Below, in pieces: positions 11,393 to 21,859 of a stretch of 64,000 nucleotides of DNA; position 1 is the first letter of the stretch; every line of letters begins with the position of its first letter. Position numbers and translations under genes: made by a program. Source of the stretch: Harmonia axyridis (Eukaryota > Arthropoda > Insecta > Coleoptera > Coccinellidae). The stretch is from assembly GCF_914767665.1 (NCBI RefSeq), contig NC_059508.1:1922001-1986000 (forward strand), in the 5' to 3' direction. Below the pieces are notes generated by a model. It ran no database searches. It was not told where the DNA came from and saw only the letters and a program-made list of their open reading frames with translations.

Positions 11393-12055
11393 TCTTCGGG
11401 TCGGATCTGTATTACCTTCATTTAGTTTAATTAACAATATGCAATATGCAATAAATTTCTATAAGAAAATCAACTTACCCATCTTGAACTAAATGGAACA
11501 TATTAGAATCAAAGCAAGAAACTAGTGTACTGGTTTCTTGGTTCTTCTTTTATAATAATCATTTGAATATTTCAATTCATAATAATTAAACGAAAGTATC
11601 ATTTAATGAAAGCAAAATCGAATGATTATTCGAAAGTAAATGAAAATTAATGAAGTAAGTGTTCGAAAAGTCCACCATTTTGTAAAATGCACTTTACGGT
11701 TCTGGAACCCATACTTCTTATACATTTGCTTGTTTGGTCTCCTTGAATACCTTCCAAAACATTCTCAATTTTCTCGCGAGGTATCACTATTGTTGTATTT
11801 GTCATTTGAATCGTTGAAACAAATTACAAATTCGAACTTTACTTTCAGATCATTACGATATAATTTTTGCAAGGCTTGGTATTCAAATTTAAAATCATTG
11901 TATTCGCGTCTCTTGACTATTTTATTACCAGCAGTTTTTGAAAAATTCCATTCACTAGCCACAGTTCTCGATTTTTTTTCTGGGTTCGATGGAATTTGGG
12001 TCAGAACATTGATATCGTTAATAGACTTGTTTTTTCTTACATAAACACCATTAAA

Positions 12056-12505
12056 TTTGGATGAGGGTCAAAATCACCTGAAAATCAACTTTGAATGACA
12101 TTGTATGATATATCGTTGAATTCAGCGTCAAAAGTTATTTCGAAAAATGTCATAAAATATGCAGGTCCGTATTGAAAAAAATGAGGTTGAGGGTGGCCCA
12201 GAGAGTACGAAACGTTTGATACGAAATCTGATTACGTCAAATTGAGGATAATTTACTGTCGAATAAAAAGTTCCTGTAACATTTTTTGATAATATTTGAA
12301 ATAAAGTGGGAAAAAAAGGAAAATCAAAATGACATAATTTACATTTCTTATGATATCTCGAAATCCGGCCCTGATAATCTCGATTTGTTTGAACTGCTTG
12401 ATAATGCTTCTATGCATGCAACTTTTTCTCCATTTGACCGACCTTCTAACTCTTATGGTTTAAAAGTTACCAATACAATCCCATTGAAAAAGTGGCCACC
12501 CTGTA
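12056..12505 (-). repeat. Foldback right TIR
   Basis: Right arm, from GATGAGGGTCAAAATCACC to GTGGCCACCCTGTA. Its chance ORF at 12286-12546 mirrors the one at 10915-11160 in the other arm. Confidence 0.92.
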
Positions 12506-12904
12506 TATCGAAAATGAAAAATATCGAACCTTCCAAGGTGTTTTGAAGGTAATTTGATAGCCTTGAAAATGCCGTATACTTGACCTTTTCTATAAGTACT
12601 TCCGGAAAATCGAAAAAGAGTAGAGTAGTAACGATAGCAACAGTTGTAATGAAACATGAAAATAATGAAGAATTTTTTACAATAAAAGGTTTTTCAAAAT
12701 GTAACCAACTTTCATAGAGGGCCTTCAGGTTTTGAAAAACATCAACTTGAAAACCTCATTGTCAAAAGGTTATCGAATTACCTTGTAAACAAGTTGTCTC
12801 TCAAACCCTCTCCATATTTAATATTGTAGGGGTTGCTGTCATTATGCTCACAGGGTTGATACAAATTGATTCGAACCAGTTTACCTCTTCTTGATTTTTT
12901 TTTT
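12506..12904. other. Unassigned DNA
   Basis: No feature is supported between the foldback and the start of the tandem array. Confidence 0.4.
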
Positions 12905-13128
12905 ATTTTGCATGGGAGTCGAAATATTAAAAATTGGTCTGCTGAATAATGAAGATAATTGTTCCAAAGGAGCTAAAATGATATAAGTGTCACGTAATGA
13001 TAAACAAGAATAACGGACTAGCGTAATATATGGGGTATACAACTTTGCTTCCACCGTTTTGCAATAGATGACTGTAGCGGTGAGTGGTAGTCGAAATGAA
13101 TAGATCGTAGATGCAATACAATAAGCTT

Positions 13129-14229
13129 CATGGGCGCCCGCAGGGGGGGGCTAGGGGGAGATTTTGGATGCCTCATTTTTCAGCACAACACCCTCAATAT
13201 TACTTTCTCAATCCAAAGGGCAAGGAAAAAAGGAAAGTAATAGATTCACAACTATTTTCCGGTTTTCAATGGAATTACATACTATACATATAATTTTTTG
13301 AATTAAAAACTTTTTTAGGCGCGTTGAGCACTTCTTGGGTGAAGAAAAATCATGGAACCGAAAGCAGTCCATGCGTGTCAATTTGTTTATAAATTCATCT
13401 TATACACCTAACCGTAACCGTTAAGTATGGAACAAAATTCATTTTCAGCTAAACAGACCATTTTAAGAAATAATCCTGAAACATGTCGATTCTTTATTTT
13501 AATTTACCGTATTTTAAAATAATTATCTAATATACAGGGTGAATTACTTTCGAGTAATGACGTCAGCGTCATTTTTTTTTAATGGAATACCCCCATTTTG
13601 ACTCAATTTTCCGATTACTCTGGCTGAGCAGATTCCAAAAATGTATCACATGTTGATTCCAATTGGTACAGGGTGGACAAAAATACAATAGTTTTGTGTG
13701 TGCTCATGAAGTGACGCGTAACATTCTTTATTAGTTAAATTAACAATATTATCAAAAATACGGCAATTAGTTTGAATATAACACCCTGTAGTTTGTTACG
13801 TTTTTAGATTGATAAAAATGTATAAAAATAAGAAATGATTTCTTTCATATTCTGTCTGCTAGACCAAAAGTACCAAACATGTTTGGAAACAGCTCATTTT
13901 TATTAATCTAAAAATGTAACAAACTACAGGGTGTTACATTCAAACCAATTAGCGCTAGACAATAAGTATTTTTGATAATATTGTTAATTTAACTAATAAA
14001 GAATATTATGCGTTATTTATGAGCACACACGAAACTATTGTATTTTTGTCCACCCTGTACAACTTTCAGTGATCTTTTGAAATTCAGAGTAGACGCTGGT
14101 GATAAATATAAATACAGAAATAGAAAGAAACGGAATACTGATGTCGCCTACGACAATCATGGATGCCTTATTGTTTTTCAATTATTTTCATCTTGCCCCC
14201 CCTGAGAAAAATTTCTGCGGGCGCCCATG
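13129..14229. mobile_element. hAT-like non-autonomous element nested in mariner
   Basis: Termini are CATGGGCGCCCGCAG and CTGCGGGCGCCCATG, perfect 15-bp inverted repeats. They are flanked by an 8-bp direct repeat ATAAGCTT (13121-13128 and 14230-14237). Uninterrupted family A mariners show ATAAGCTT-AGGTATT at this site, confirming the insertion. The 8-bp target duplication and short TIR fit the hAT superfamily. There is no transposase inside; instead it carries a hairpin MITE (13667-14059). Confidence 0.9.
13667..14059. mobile_element. Hairpin MITE (TA-flanked, long TIR)
   Basis: It starts TACAGGGTGGACAAAAATAC and ends with the inverted copy. The arms are about 170 bp with a short asymmetric centre, 393 bp in total. 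Each arm also contains an internal ACACCCTGTAGTTTGTTAC block. It is the third nesting level: tandem array, mariner, hAT-like element, MITE. Confidence 0.88.
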
Positions 14230-14550
14230 ATAAGCTTAGGTATTTGTAAACTTAACGCCGTCGCAATATTAGTCGATTTGTGTCAGCATAATGAAGTTAT
14301 TTCCGATTGAAGAGGTTTTGATTTTCTAATATGACGAAATCTGCGGCTGAGGCTCATCGAATGCTCTTAAATACTTGAGGTGAGGCCGCTATTAGTGAAA
14401 GAACGTGTCGAGAGTGGTTTCAACGCTTCAAGATCGATGATTTTGACGTCGGAAATCAGCATGGCATGGAAGAAAGAATGTTTTCGAAGATGCAGAATTG
14501 GAGGCTCTACTTGACCAAGACTCGTACCAAACGCAACAAGAATTAGCAGG

Positions 14551-14754
14551 ATGCAACAATCCATTTCAAAACGCATGAAAGTCATAGTAATGATTCAGAA
14601 ACTGGGAAATTGGGTGCCGAGAGATGTTCAACGGCATTTGTTTGCTTGTGAACAGCTGCTTGCAAGGCAAAAACGGAAGGGATTTCTGCATCGCATTGTG
14701 ACTGAACACGTAAAATGGGTTCATAACGGTGATCCGAAGCGCATGAAATCATGA
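14551..14754 (+). pseudogene. mariner transposase fragment (copy 3)
   Basis: A short open piece, MQQSISKRMKVIVMIQKLGN then VQRHLFACEQLLARQKRKGF, with EHVKWVHN in place of the first catalytic GDEKWVHY. The catalytic Asp is lost here. Confidence 0.85.
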
Positions 14755-16950
14755 GGATATCCCGGCCATGCGTTATTAAAATCGACTGAAACAATCACAG
14801 GTGATCTTTATCGATGGAAATTCATACCCCACCCGCCGTATTCTCCAGACGTTGCTTCCTCAGACTATCACTTGTTTTGATCAATGGCACACGACCTGGC
14901 TGACCAGCGATTTCGAGCTCAAGAAGAAGTAGAAAATTGGATCGATTCGAGGATCGCTTCAAAAGATTACCAGGTTTTTCAACGCGGGGTTCGTACGCTG
15001 TCCGAAAGATGGAAGAAAGTAGTGACCATGGATAATACTTTGAATCATAAATATATAACTGGCGGAAGCAAAGTTGCCCATGTAGATAAAGAGTAAAGTG
15101 TGTTGCCATCGGAGGTGAGTAGCGATATACCACTTTCACTCTTTTTTTATGGCCATCAGAAGATAGCATTGTATGCGCTGATGAGACAGCTAGCGTCCAA
15201 GCTCTTAAATTTTCCAGGTTTTAACCTCAATATGGATTTTTTCATCATATTTTGTTTAATTCTGTTTACAACTGGTAGATGAAAATACCTGGATAATAGA
15301 TAAGTCATAAAGACGCACGCAATAATAAACCAATGAATTACATTCCAAAAATGAAGTGACGGTAATGATAAATAAGAAAACTAACCTCGATTAGTTACGT
15401 CCTATTAGGGAAAGCGTGAAAGAACTTCCTGTTTCCTCATGTTTTCCTTCTCATCATCACAACAACTGAAGATATTGAGTTTATAATTGAAGAGTCGGAA
15501 CTGTACGTCGCCTCCAATCGAATATTCAATTAAGATTCGAAATCTGGTCGACTGCGTGAATGATTTTGCATGGGAGCTGAGAAGTTAGAGGTGGTATCTT
15601 TTCAAATTGACACACTGTATAGTTTTTGTCTGCTGAAGATGATTGTTCCAAAGGAGCTATAAATGATGAAAGTGTCAAATAATGATAAACAAGAATAACG
15701 GACTAGCGGAATCTAGATAAGATATAGATTAGTGTGTTGATTTCGAAGGTGAGTAACGATAGTTCGCTCTTTTTGGAGTTGAGCGATGAAAACCAAATAT
15801 ATGGGAAGTCATCAGAAGATAGCTTAGTATTCGCTGATGCCATAGCTAGCGTCCAAACTCTCAAATTTCCCAGGTTTTAACCCTAATATGTGTTTTTTCC
15901 ATCATATTGAGTTAAAATCTTTTTACTCGTTGTAGAAAAAACACTTGGATATAAGATACGTTATAGAGATGCGCGCAATATTAAATCAATGAAGGATTAC
16001 TCTTCAACGTTGAAGAAACGGTAATGATAAAGAAGAAAACTAACCTTGATTAGTTCTGTAAGATTATGAAGAGTGCGAAAAAACTTCCTGTTTCCTCATG
16101 TTTTCCTCTTCGTCATCACAACAACTGAAGATATTGAGTTTATAATTGAAGAGGCGGAACTGTACGTCGTCTCCAATCAAATATTCCATTCAGATTAGAA
16201 ATCTGGTTGACAACGTGAATGATTTTGCATGAGAGCCGAGATATTAGAGGTGGTAATTTACACACTGTATATAATTTTCGTCTGATGAAGATGATTGTTC
16301 CAAAGGAGCTATAAATGATGAGAGTGTCAAGTAATGATAAACAAGAAAAACGGACTAGCGGAATCTAGATAAGATATAGATGAGTGTGTTGATTTCGAAG
16401 GTGAGTAACGATAGTTCATCAGAAGATAGCATACTCTTCGCTGATGCGATAGCTAGCGCCCAAACTCTCAAATTTTCCAGGTTTCAATCCTAATTTGGGG
16501 TTTTTCATCATATTGAGTTAAAATCTTTTTACTCGTTGTAGACAAAACACCTGGATATAAGACACGTTATAGAGATGCGCGCAATAATAAACCAATGAAG
16601 GAATACTCTTCAACGTTGAAGCAACGGTAATGATAAATAAGAAAACTAACCTTGATTAGTTCTGTCCGATTATGAAGAGCGCGAAAAAACTTCCTGTTTC
16701 CTCATGTTTTCCTCTTCATCATCACAACAACTGAAGATATTGAATTTATAATTGAAGAGTCGGAACTGTACGTCGCCTCCAATCGAATATTCCATTCAGA
16801 TCCGAAATCTGGTCGACAACGTGAATGATGCCGTCTGGCTGAGAATGCAGCCGGAGTTTCAGAGTTCCCAAAGTCTTGTCGAAAGAAACTTTGCATTCCG
16901 ATATAAGTAGGTTGGATAGAGCGATTCCGTTCTGTTGGTTTCAGCTTCCG

Positions 16951-16958
16951 TATAAAAG
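16951..16958 (+). promoter_or_regulatory. Consensus TATA box
   Basis: TATAAAAG is a perfect match to the metazoan TATA consensus. It lies about 120 bp past the edge of the tandem array and 76 bp before an ATG at 17027 that opens a 102-codon frame. Whether it is used is unknown. Confidence 0.25.
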
Positions 16959-17026
16959 CCCAAGAAACAGTGACTGCTTCCTCAACGGTTTGTCACTTCC
17001 GACCCTTTGCGTCTGAAATTTTATAT

Positions 17027-17335
17027 ATGGTACGATGTAGACCATCTAATGCATTCAAGGATTCTGAGCCGAATCAATTTCGCTCTGAGCTGAATAACGC
17101 CAGCGATAGATGCCATCCTGCAAAGAGTGGGTGTATATATCAAAAACAATGGAATTGCAGTATTCAGGGCCCCATTCTTCCGCATTACTCGCTACGTTTC
17201 ACGAAAGAACAATCGCGAGAGAATATATACTGTCTTTTAGATACCAACAACTGCAGTGGCGGCTCATCAGGGAAGCCAGATTCATCCTCACTCTCACTCA
17301 ACGCAGAACATAAATATTCAGAATGTGAAATATAA
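17027..17335 (+). CDS. Hypothetical 102-residue ORF downstream of TATA box
   Basis: The frame starts MVRCRPSNAFKDSEP and ends HKYSECEI. It contains six cysteines and a Ser-rich tail, with no signal peptide, membrane segment or family I recognise. Support comes only from the TATAAAAG placed 76 bp upstream and the frame length. A chance ORF is quite possible. Confidence 0.15.
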   Translation: MVRCRPSNAFKDSEPNQFRSELNNASDRCHPAKSGCIYQKQWNCSIQGPILPHYSLRFTKEQSRENIYCLLDTNNCSGGSSGKPDSSSLSLNAEHKYSECEI

Positions 17336-18503
17336 ATAACTACAACAATGAATTTGAATTTGGGGAAAGCACTGCACTCGTTCATTTATCCGCTAATTGC
17401 GCCTTTGGACACCACTCTTTTTGGGTATATGAAGGGTTTCCCAATGGCAATTATATCATTTGAAATGAATCAGTTTCAGTGCAGTTGTGAATACTGAGAG
17501 AAATTTAAGAAGAATACGACATTATCCAGTCGATTATCGATTGTAGAGAAATGTGAAAGTGATACCAAGTGAGGCTCACTACTCTTGTATCGTCTGAGGA
17601 AAATTGACTTAAAAATCTTTCTATCAAACGACAAATAGGGAGTCGATTAAGTTTTAAGAATTAAATTGATTTCAGTATTAATTTCAAATTTGTACTGATT
17701 CTGATGAAACAAAATTCCTAAACGTTGTAGCGTGTAAATTGAATTTTCGAATTGAGGCTATAAATGAGAAAACTTATGAACAAGCATAAAAACAAACGTT
17801 CAAACTTTTCATTCAAGAACCCATACAAAAAATTTAAATATTTTCAAATAGTCAATACATCAATCATAATTTTCAGCTGAAAACTTGTATGTTCAGGTTT
17901 GAGATAATGATGTTTCTCTCTAAAATATTTCTACAACTTCCTGTTGTACCGGAAACAGACTACTACTTCCTTGTTTCAAATAGCATATCCAGTATTTTTG
18001 ACGACAATTTCGGCAAAATGGGTAAAAACTCGAAAAAAAAATTTCTTTTTCGATTCTGCAAATACGTAGTATTATAAGACTGTTCGCGGTTTGAACCAAA
18101 AATGTACAGGGTGTTTGTTTATAAGAAGATCTTGAACTTGGATAACTCAAATTCAGCAAAACTAAATATTTTCAAATTAGAACCCATATTTTTTATTATT
18201 TCAGTCGATTCTACGTACAAAAATAGTGAGGGGTACTCAAGCAAATACTATACCTTAAATGAATACTTTGAGAGTTATGGGGGAAGAACCTTGAATGAGG
18301 AAAAACCGCAATTCCTCACTGTGTGGAGTAGATCAAGGTTGGATGACGAAATTTGAATAAATCAAAAAGTTGGAACCATTCATTTTTTCTGAGCATACCA
18401 TACGCACATTGGGAAAATCTTTGGTCATGTTGAGAAGTTTGATCTGCTGTAATTTTCGATCGAAAGAAGAATAACCAAATACCAACATTTGTAGCTGTGT
18501 TAC
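17336..18503. other. Unassigned AT-rich DNA
   Basis: Nothing firm. There is a lone TACAGGGTGTTTG end at about 18104. The ORF at 18102-18356 starts within that motif and has no domain. Confidence 0.4.
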
Positions 18504-18665
18504 CGTTGTTATGAGTGGACATGATTATCGCAGATTCAATAAAACTTTTGAAATTTGCGTGGCAAACATTCTTGACAAAAATAGTATGTAGTGAGATGTT
18601 CATAAGAGAGATAATCTGCTCAAAAACGTCCAAATCCCCAACGATCAGTTTGCTCAATTGAAGAG
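18504..18665 (-). CDS. Candidate internal exon
   Basis: On the minus strand the segment has a good 3' splice site (TGTGCTTTCCTTCAG|CT) and a plausible donor (AACG|GTAACA). The 162 nt between are open in one frame: two bases, 53 codons, one base. It reads LQLSKLIVGDLDVFEQIISL then MNISLHTIFVKNVCHANFKS, a helical, hydrophobic-periodic sequence without low complexity. The ORF continues to 18316 if the donor is ignored. The product is not recognised. The phase (1-1) matches the candidate exons at 41310 and 54210. Confidence 0.3.
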
Positions 18666-18699
18666 CTGAAGGAAAGCACATGCAATAGTAGCTCACAGC

Positions 18700-20586
18700 A
18701 GGTTGGATTTAAAAGTACTGGCGGTGGAAGCACCCTGGCAATTTCATATTTTTTGTTATTGAGTTATTGACCTGCAGTTGAGTGTGATAAATTTTCACGA
18801 ACCGCAGCTGAACGATTCGTTCAACTTTCAACTCCAGACAAAGTTCACAATAGTAATGAGCTTGATATCGTAACGTGAAAGAGAGCTTTATTTTTTCCTT
18901 GACACTTCGTTTTCTGCATTCGTTGAGAGGTCTCTCAAATCTTTGATGGGAATTGAAAGAAAGGGGATAAGTACAGCATTTCTCAATTAGAAAAACTTAG
19001 GTACATTCGAGATGTCTGACAGGCATCATCTGAAATGGTGGAGCTAACACCGAAACATTTTTTAAAAAGTACCGGAAATTGGAAAATAAATTGGTATATT
19101 CATAAAAGTATACCGGGTGGTCCCCCAGATGCGGATACCATTTTGAGGGAGTAAATGAGGACATTTTAAAAATCTTTTTTTTGTGACGTGTGTAGGGTAG
19201 TTAGGAGCACAATTTAAAATTATTTTCATATATACTGGTTGTTCGAAGATCAAGATGTAGACCAAAGTTATAATTTTTTCATCGTAACACCCTGTATATG
19301 AATCCAAATAATGATGAATTTCTTCAGATTGCTTCATCTTCAGAAGCACCATTCACGAAAAAATGTTGAAAAATTGGAAATATGGATTTTTTTAATTGGT
19401 AATTAATCAGTTGATAAACTTTTTTGAATGCATAATTTAACTATTAATGAATATATTAAATATGAATCTGCTGTAATAGTTGTGAATAAATAACCTCCAA
19501 ATAAATGCTTTATTAATAAAAAAATATGGATTTTTCTCAGTGTACAGTCCAGACCAGTCTATCTCTCGGAATTAGAAGCATATAAAAGATCAATTTTTCA
19601 AAATAAGTCACACTGTGTCACTTCCAATCACTTTATAGATTTTAATAAGATAAATAAAATGAGAAAATTTTACACAAAGGTGTTAAAGGCAAACGTCTAG
19701 ACCTCTCGGAGTTTTTGGAAATATTCTCAGCTCACAAACGAAATCTCTCAATTGATGTGAATGATAAAATAGATTTCCGCCTGTTTCCAATTCCAACATC
19801 TAGTTATCTATATGTACTTGTGTATTATTTTATATTTAGTTTTGAAAATGGGATGAAATCCAAAACATGCATATCAACAAGATTTTATATATTTTATTGA
19901 AAATTGTGAAACGTATACTCAAGGTTTTTATTTATTTTCTTTTATTAATAATATAAGTAATCTATCAGTTAATCTGCTTAGGATTTTTCTATTTCAAAAT
20001 CCTAAGCATCTTGAATTACCCACCCTGTATAGATTGAATCAATTTATCATGAGATCCACTTTCACATACTTCCCTACAATGCCATTTCCAACAACAACAA
20101 AATTCAGCCTAGATACAACAAAAGAGTTTTCGCGATGGAAATGGAATTCCAGAGACTGAAGGAAATTTTCAACGCTTCCTTTTTCCAATTCATTCCAGAT
20201 GCAATTAACCCTACTCGTAATGTTCAATTCGAAATACCAACGGAACCGATAACGTTGAGATGATTGCAGAAAATTGTGAACTACTTTGGGTTTCCTGCTG
20301 GATAATAACCACATAATGGTGCTTTTAGCTATACAATGCTGTTTATGGTAGAAAATCGCGAATGCTCAGTTATTTCCTCAGAGAGGTTGTGGTATTGTTG
20401 GGACAATGTTTCTATATGAATTGGTGGAACAATTTTTACAAACAGAGTGTTTCAGTTAGGTTGGAGGTTTCTCAAATGAAGTTAGAATAATGGCACTTTT
20501 ATTTTACTTTAGGTTCGTCCTGCTTCGACAAAACAGATACTATGAAATATATTCCTGTAGGGTTTTTATATCGTTGTCTAGGGGTT
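18700..20586. other. Unassigned AT-rich DNA
   Basis: Contains CCCTGTATA-type ends near 19290 and 20018 and a weak TACCGGGTGGT at 19108. The last could pair with 19290 as a small MITE. No gene is supported. Confidence 0.35.
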
Positions 20587-20598
20587 TATATAAAAAGG
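20587..20598 (+). promoter_or_regulatory. TATA box before repeat-bearing leader
   Basis: TATATAAAAAGG is followed 100-220 bp downstream by the CGTCTA/ACGTCGAAT repeats and then by a splice donor. The layout fits a promoter with a spliced leader, or the U3/R part of an LTR. Confidence 0.3.
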
Positions 20599-20663
20599 AC
20601 GCCGGTACTTAACTATTGTTTATTTACACAATGTACTTCAATTGAATGTATAGCCACTGAACT

Positions 20664-20812
20664 TTCGTCTATTGTCTGATTATTCGAGTAGATCCGTCTA
20701 TATCTAACGTCGAATTATCTAACTAGCTGCGTCTAATATATTTTACGTCGAATCATATGCGTCTATCACGTCGAATTCTTTAACCTTTTCCGTCTAATCT
20801 GTAACGTCGAAT
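20664..20812 (+). repeat. Short interspersed CGTCTA...ACGTCGAAT repeats
   Basis: Four imperfect units, each CGTCTA followed after 4-12 nt by ACGTCGAAT, lie at about 20694, 20729, 20759 and 20790. A degenerate fifth starts near 20664. Spacing is 30-36 bp. The motif is not seen elsewhere in the window. Confidence 0.75.
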
Positions 20813-21006
20813 ACCACCCTCGTTCGTATGTATCGTACTCCAGTCTCAGTCTTAAGTCTCAAGTGCCTCTTCCCCTTACTTCTCCTTATATCGATAAAAA
20901 CTGCATGGTCCACCGTTTTAGGATCGATCGCGTAGTTTTCGTATAGTCAAGTCAGTAGCGTATCATTCAGTTGGGAGTTAAGAATTCGGATCCCACATTC
21001 CTATAA

Positions 21007-21087
21007 GGTAAGAGCATAATATTCCAAATGTAAAGATAAAATCATTGTTCTTTAAATTTATATTTTGAAAATTATTTTGTTTCGCAG
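21007..21087 (+). other. Candidate 81-bp intron
   Basis: The donor ATAAG|GTAAGAG and acceptor TTTTGTTTCGCAG|TCTCTC both match consensus well. The interval is AT-rich and of typical short insect intron size. It follows the TATA box and repeat-bearing leader. The sequence after the acceptor has no long frame that I recognise. Confidence 0.35.
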
Positions 21088-21377
21088 TCTCTCTCGAAAG
21101 AAACCGAGGTGAATTGGGTTTATTTCTCTCTCAATTTCCATCTTCAGATCGTTCAGATTGCTCCGAAAATCTCATCATTGAGGTGAACTCATATATAAAA
21201 TCAACGAGGCTCAAATCTGGAGAGCGCGGTGTGCACTGGTACTGGAGCCGCTCGTGCAAAGAGGCCAGAGAGTATGTTTTGGAGAATAACACATGAACGA
21301 TATTCTGTGTGGGCTCAAGCACCATTTTGGTAGAACCTTAAATTTCCCAATTCTTCGATTTTTGAACACAACAAACA

Positions 21378-21534
21378 TACAGGCTGATCCATCTCAGACG
21401 AGCCACCCCGAATATTTCTTATTCCATTGTGATGTCCCTCAAAAAAAATCATTTGACGTGTTTCGGGAAATTTTTCCAATCACTATGCGATAAGAAATAT
21501 ACGGGTTGGCTCGTCTGAGATGGATCAGCCTGTA
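21378..21534. mobile_element. 157-bp MITE
   Basis: The left end TACAGGCTGATCCATCTCAG and right end CTGAGATGGATCAGCCTGTA are inverted repeats extending to about 30 bp (through ACGAGCCA). TA borders are present. It is too short to encode a protein. Confidence 0.9.
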
Positions 21535-21859
21535 TATCGTAGTATCAGTCAGAGTTCACTGCAATGGCGAGGCCATCCTCTAAAATAGCAATAACTAATG
21601 TTATAAACGAGACAGTAATTCAAGATATGTTTCTCGAGTTATGAAGGGGTTTTTACCAACTATCGACAATTTAGCTTAATGATACAACCTGAGAGATAGA
21701 ATTTATTTTCATAACTCATCAAGAAAATCACACACTGAGAGAAATTCGGTGTTGAATCATTTGGCAAAAATTAAAAAGCAGTTGTTTGGACAAAATACCT
21801 GAAAAAACAATATCTTGTATTGATGCACCTCAATGTAAAATCCGCTTCACTGTAGTAGT

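Larger units (their letters stand above)
10941..12505. mobile_element. Foldback-type DNA element with ~450-bp TIRs
   Basis: The segment begins TACAGGGTGGCCACTTTTTC and ends with its reverse complement, flanked by TA. The two arms (about 10941-11392 and 12056-12505) match over their whole length with few differences, so the DNA or its transcript can fold into a hairpin of more than 400 bp. The 660-bp centre has only modest ORFs (+ 11640-12044, - 11765-11962), with no recognised transposase motif. The TA flank and TACAGGGTG ends are shared with several MITEs in the window. Superfamily not assigned. Confidence 0.92.
13031..15084 (+). mobile_element. mariner family A, copy 3, carrying a nested insertion
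   Basis: The left TIR (GTATACAACTTTGCTTCC) is at 13031 and the right TIR ends at 15084. The host is the tandem array, whose sequence resumes on both sides. The leader is split by a hAT-like element at 13129-14229. Past it, recognisable transposase resumes (KSAAEAHRMLLNT and CREWFQRFK-type blocks, then LFACEQLLARQ). Further internal deletions remove parts of the catalytic region. The C-terminal part SERWKKVVTMDN remains. It is inactive. Confidence 0.93.
12905..16829. repeat. Tandem array of ~640-bp units, interrupted
   Basis: A partial unit (about 12905-13030) is followed, after the mariner insertion, by roughly three units. The landmark GGTGAGTARCGAT occurs near 15114, 15748 and 16400, giving periods of about 634 and 652 bp. 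Other shared landmarks are TGATTGTTCCAAAGGAGCTA, ACTTCCTGTTTCCTCATG and CGGACTAGCG. The last unit departs from the consensus at about 16829. The match is strong along the full unit. No conserved ORF runs through the units. Confidence 0.9.

Noticed and set aside
11640..12044. 134-residue ORF in the foldback centre as a protein gene
   Set aside because: Its composition is Phe/Leu/Ser-rich from AT-rich DNA and an equally plausible frame lies antisense. No motif seen.
20396..20991. Solo LTR (TGTTGGGA...TCCCACA)
   Set aside because: The termini are only roughly inverted, no 4-6 bp target duplication is present, and no primer binding site or internal domain follows.
21131..21325. Minus-strand RSPDLSLVDF resembling the transposase motif RSPDLTPLDF
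   Set aside because: Nothing upstream or downstream in any frame extends the similarity, and the stretch overlaps the region after the candidate intron.
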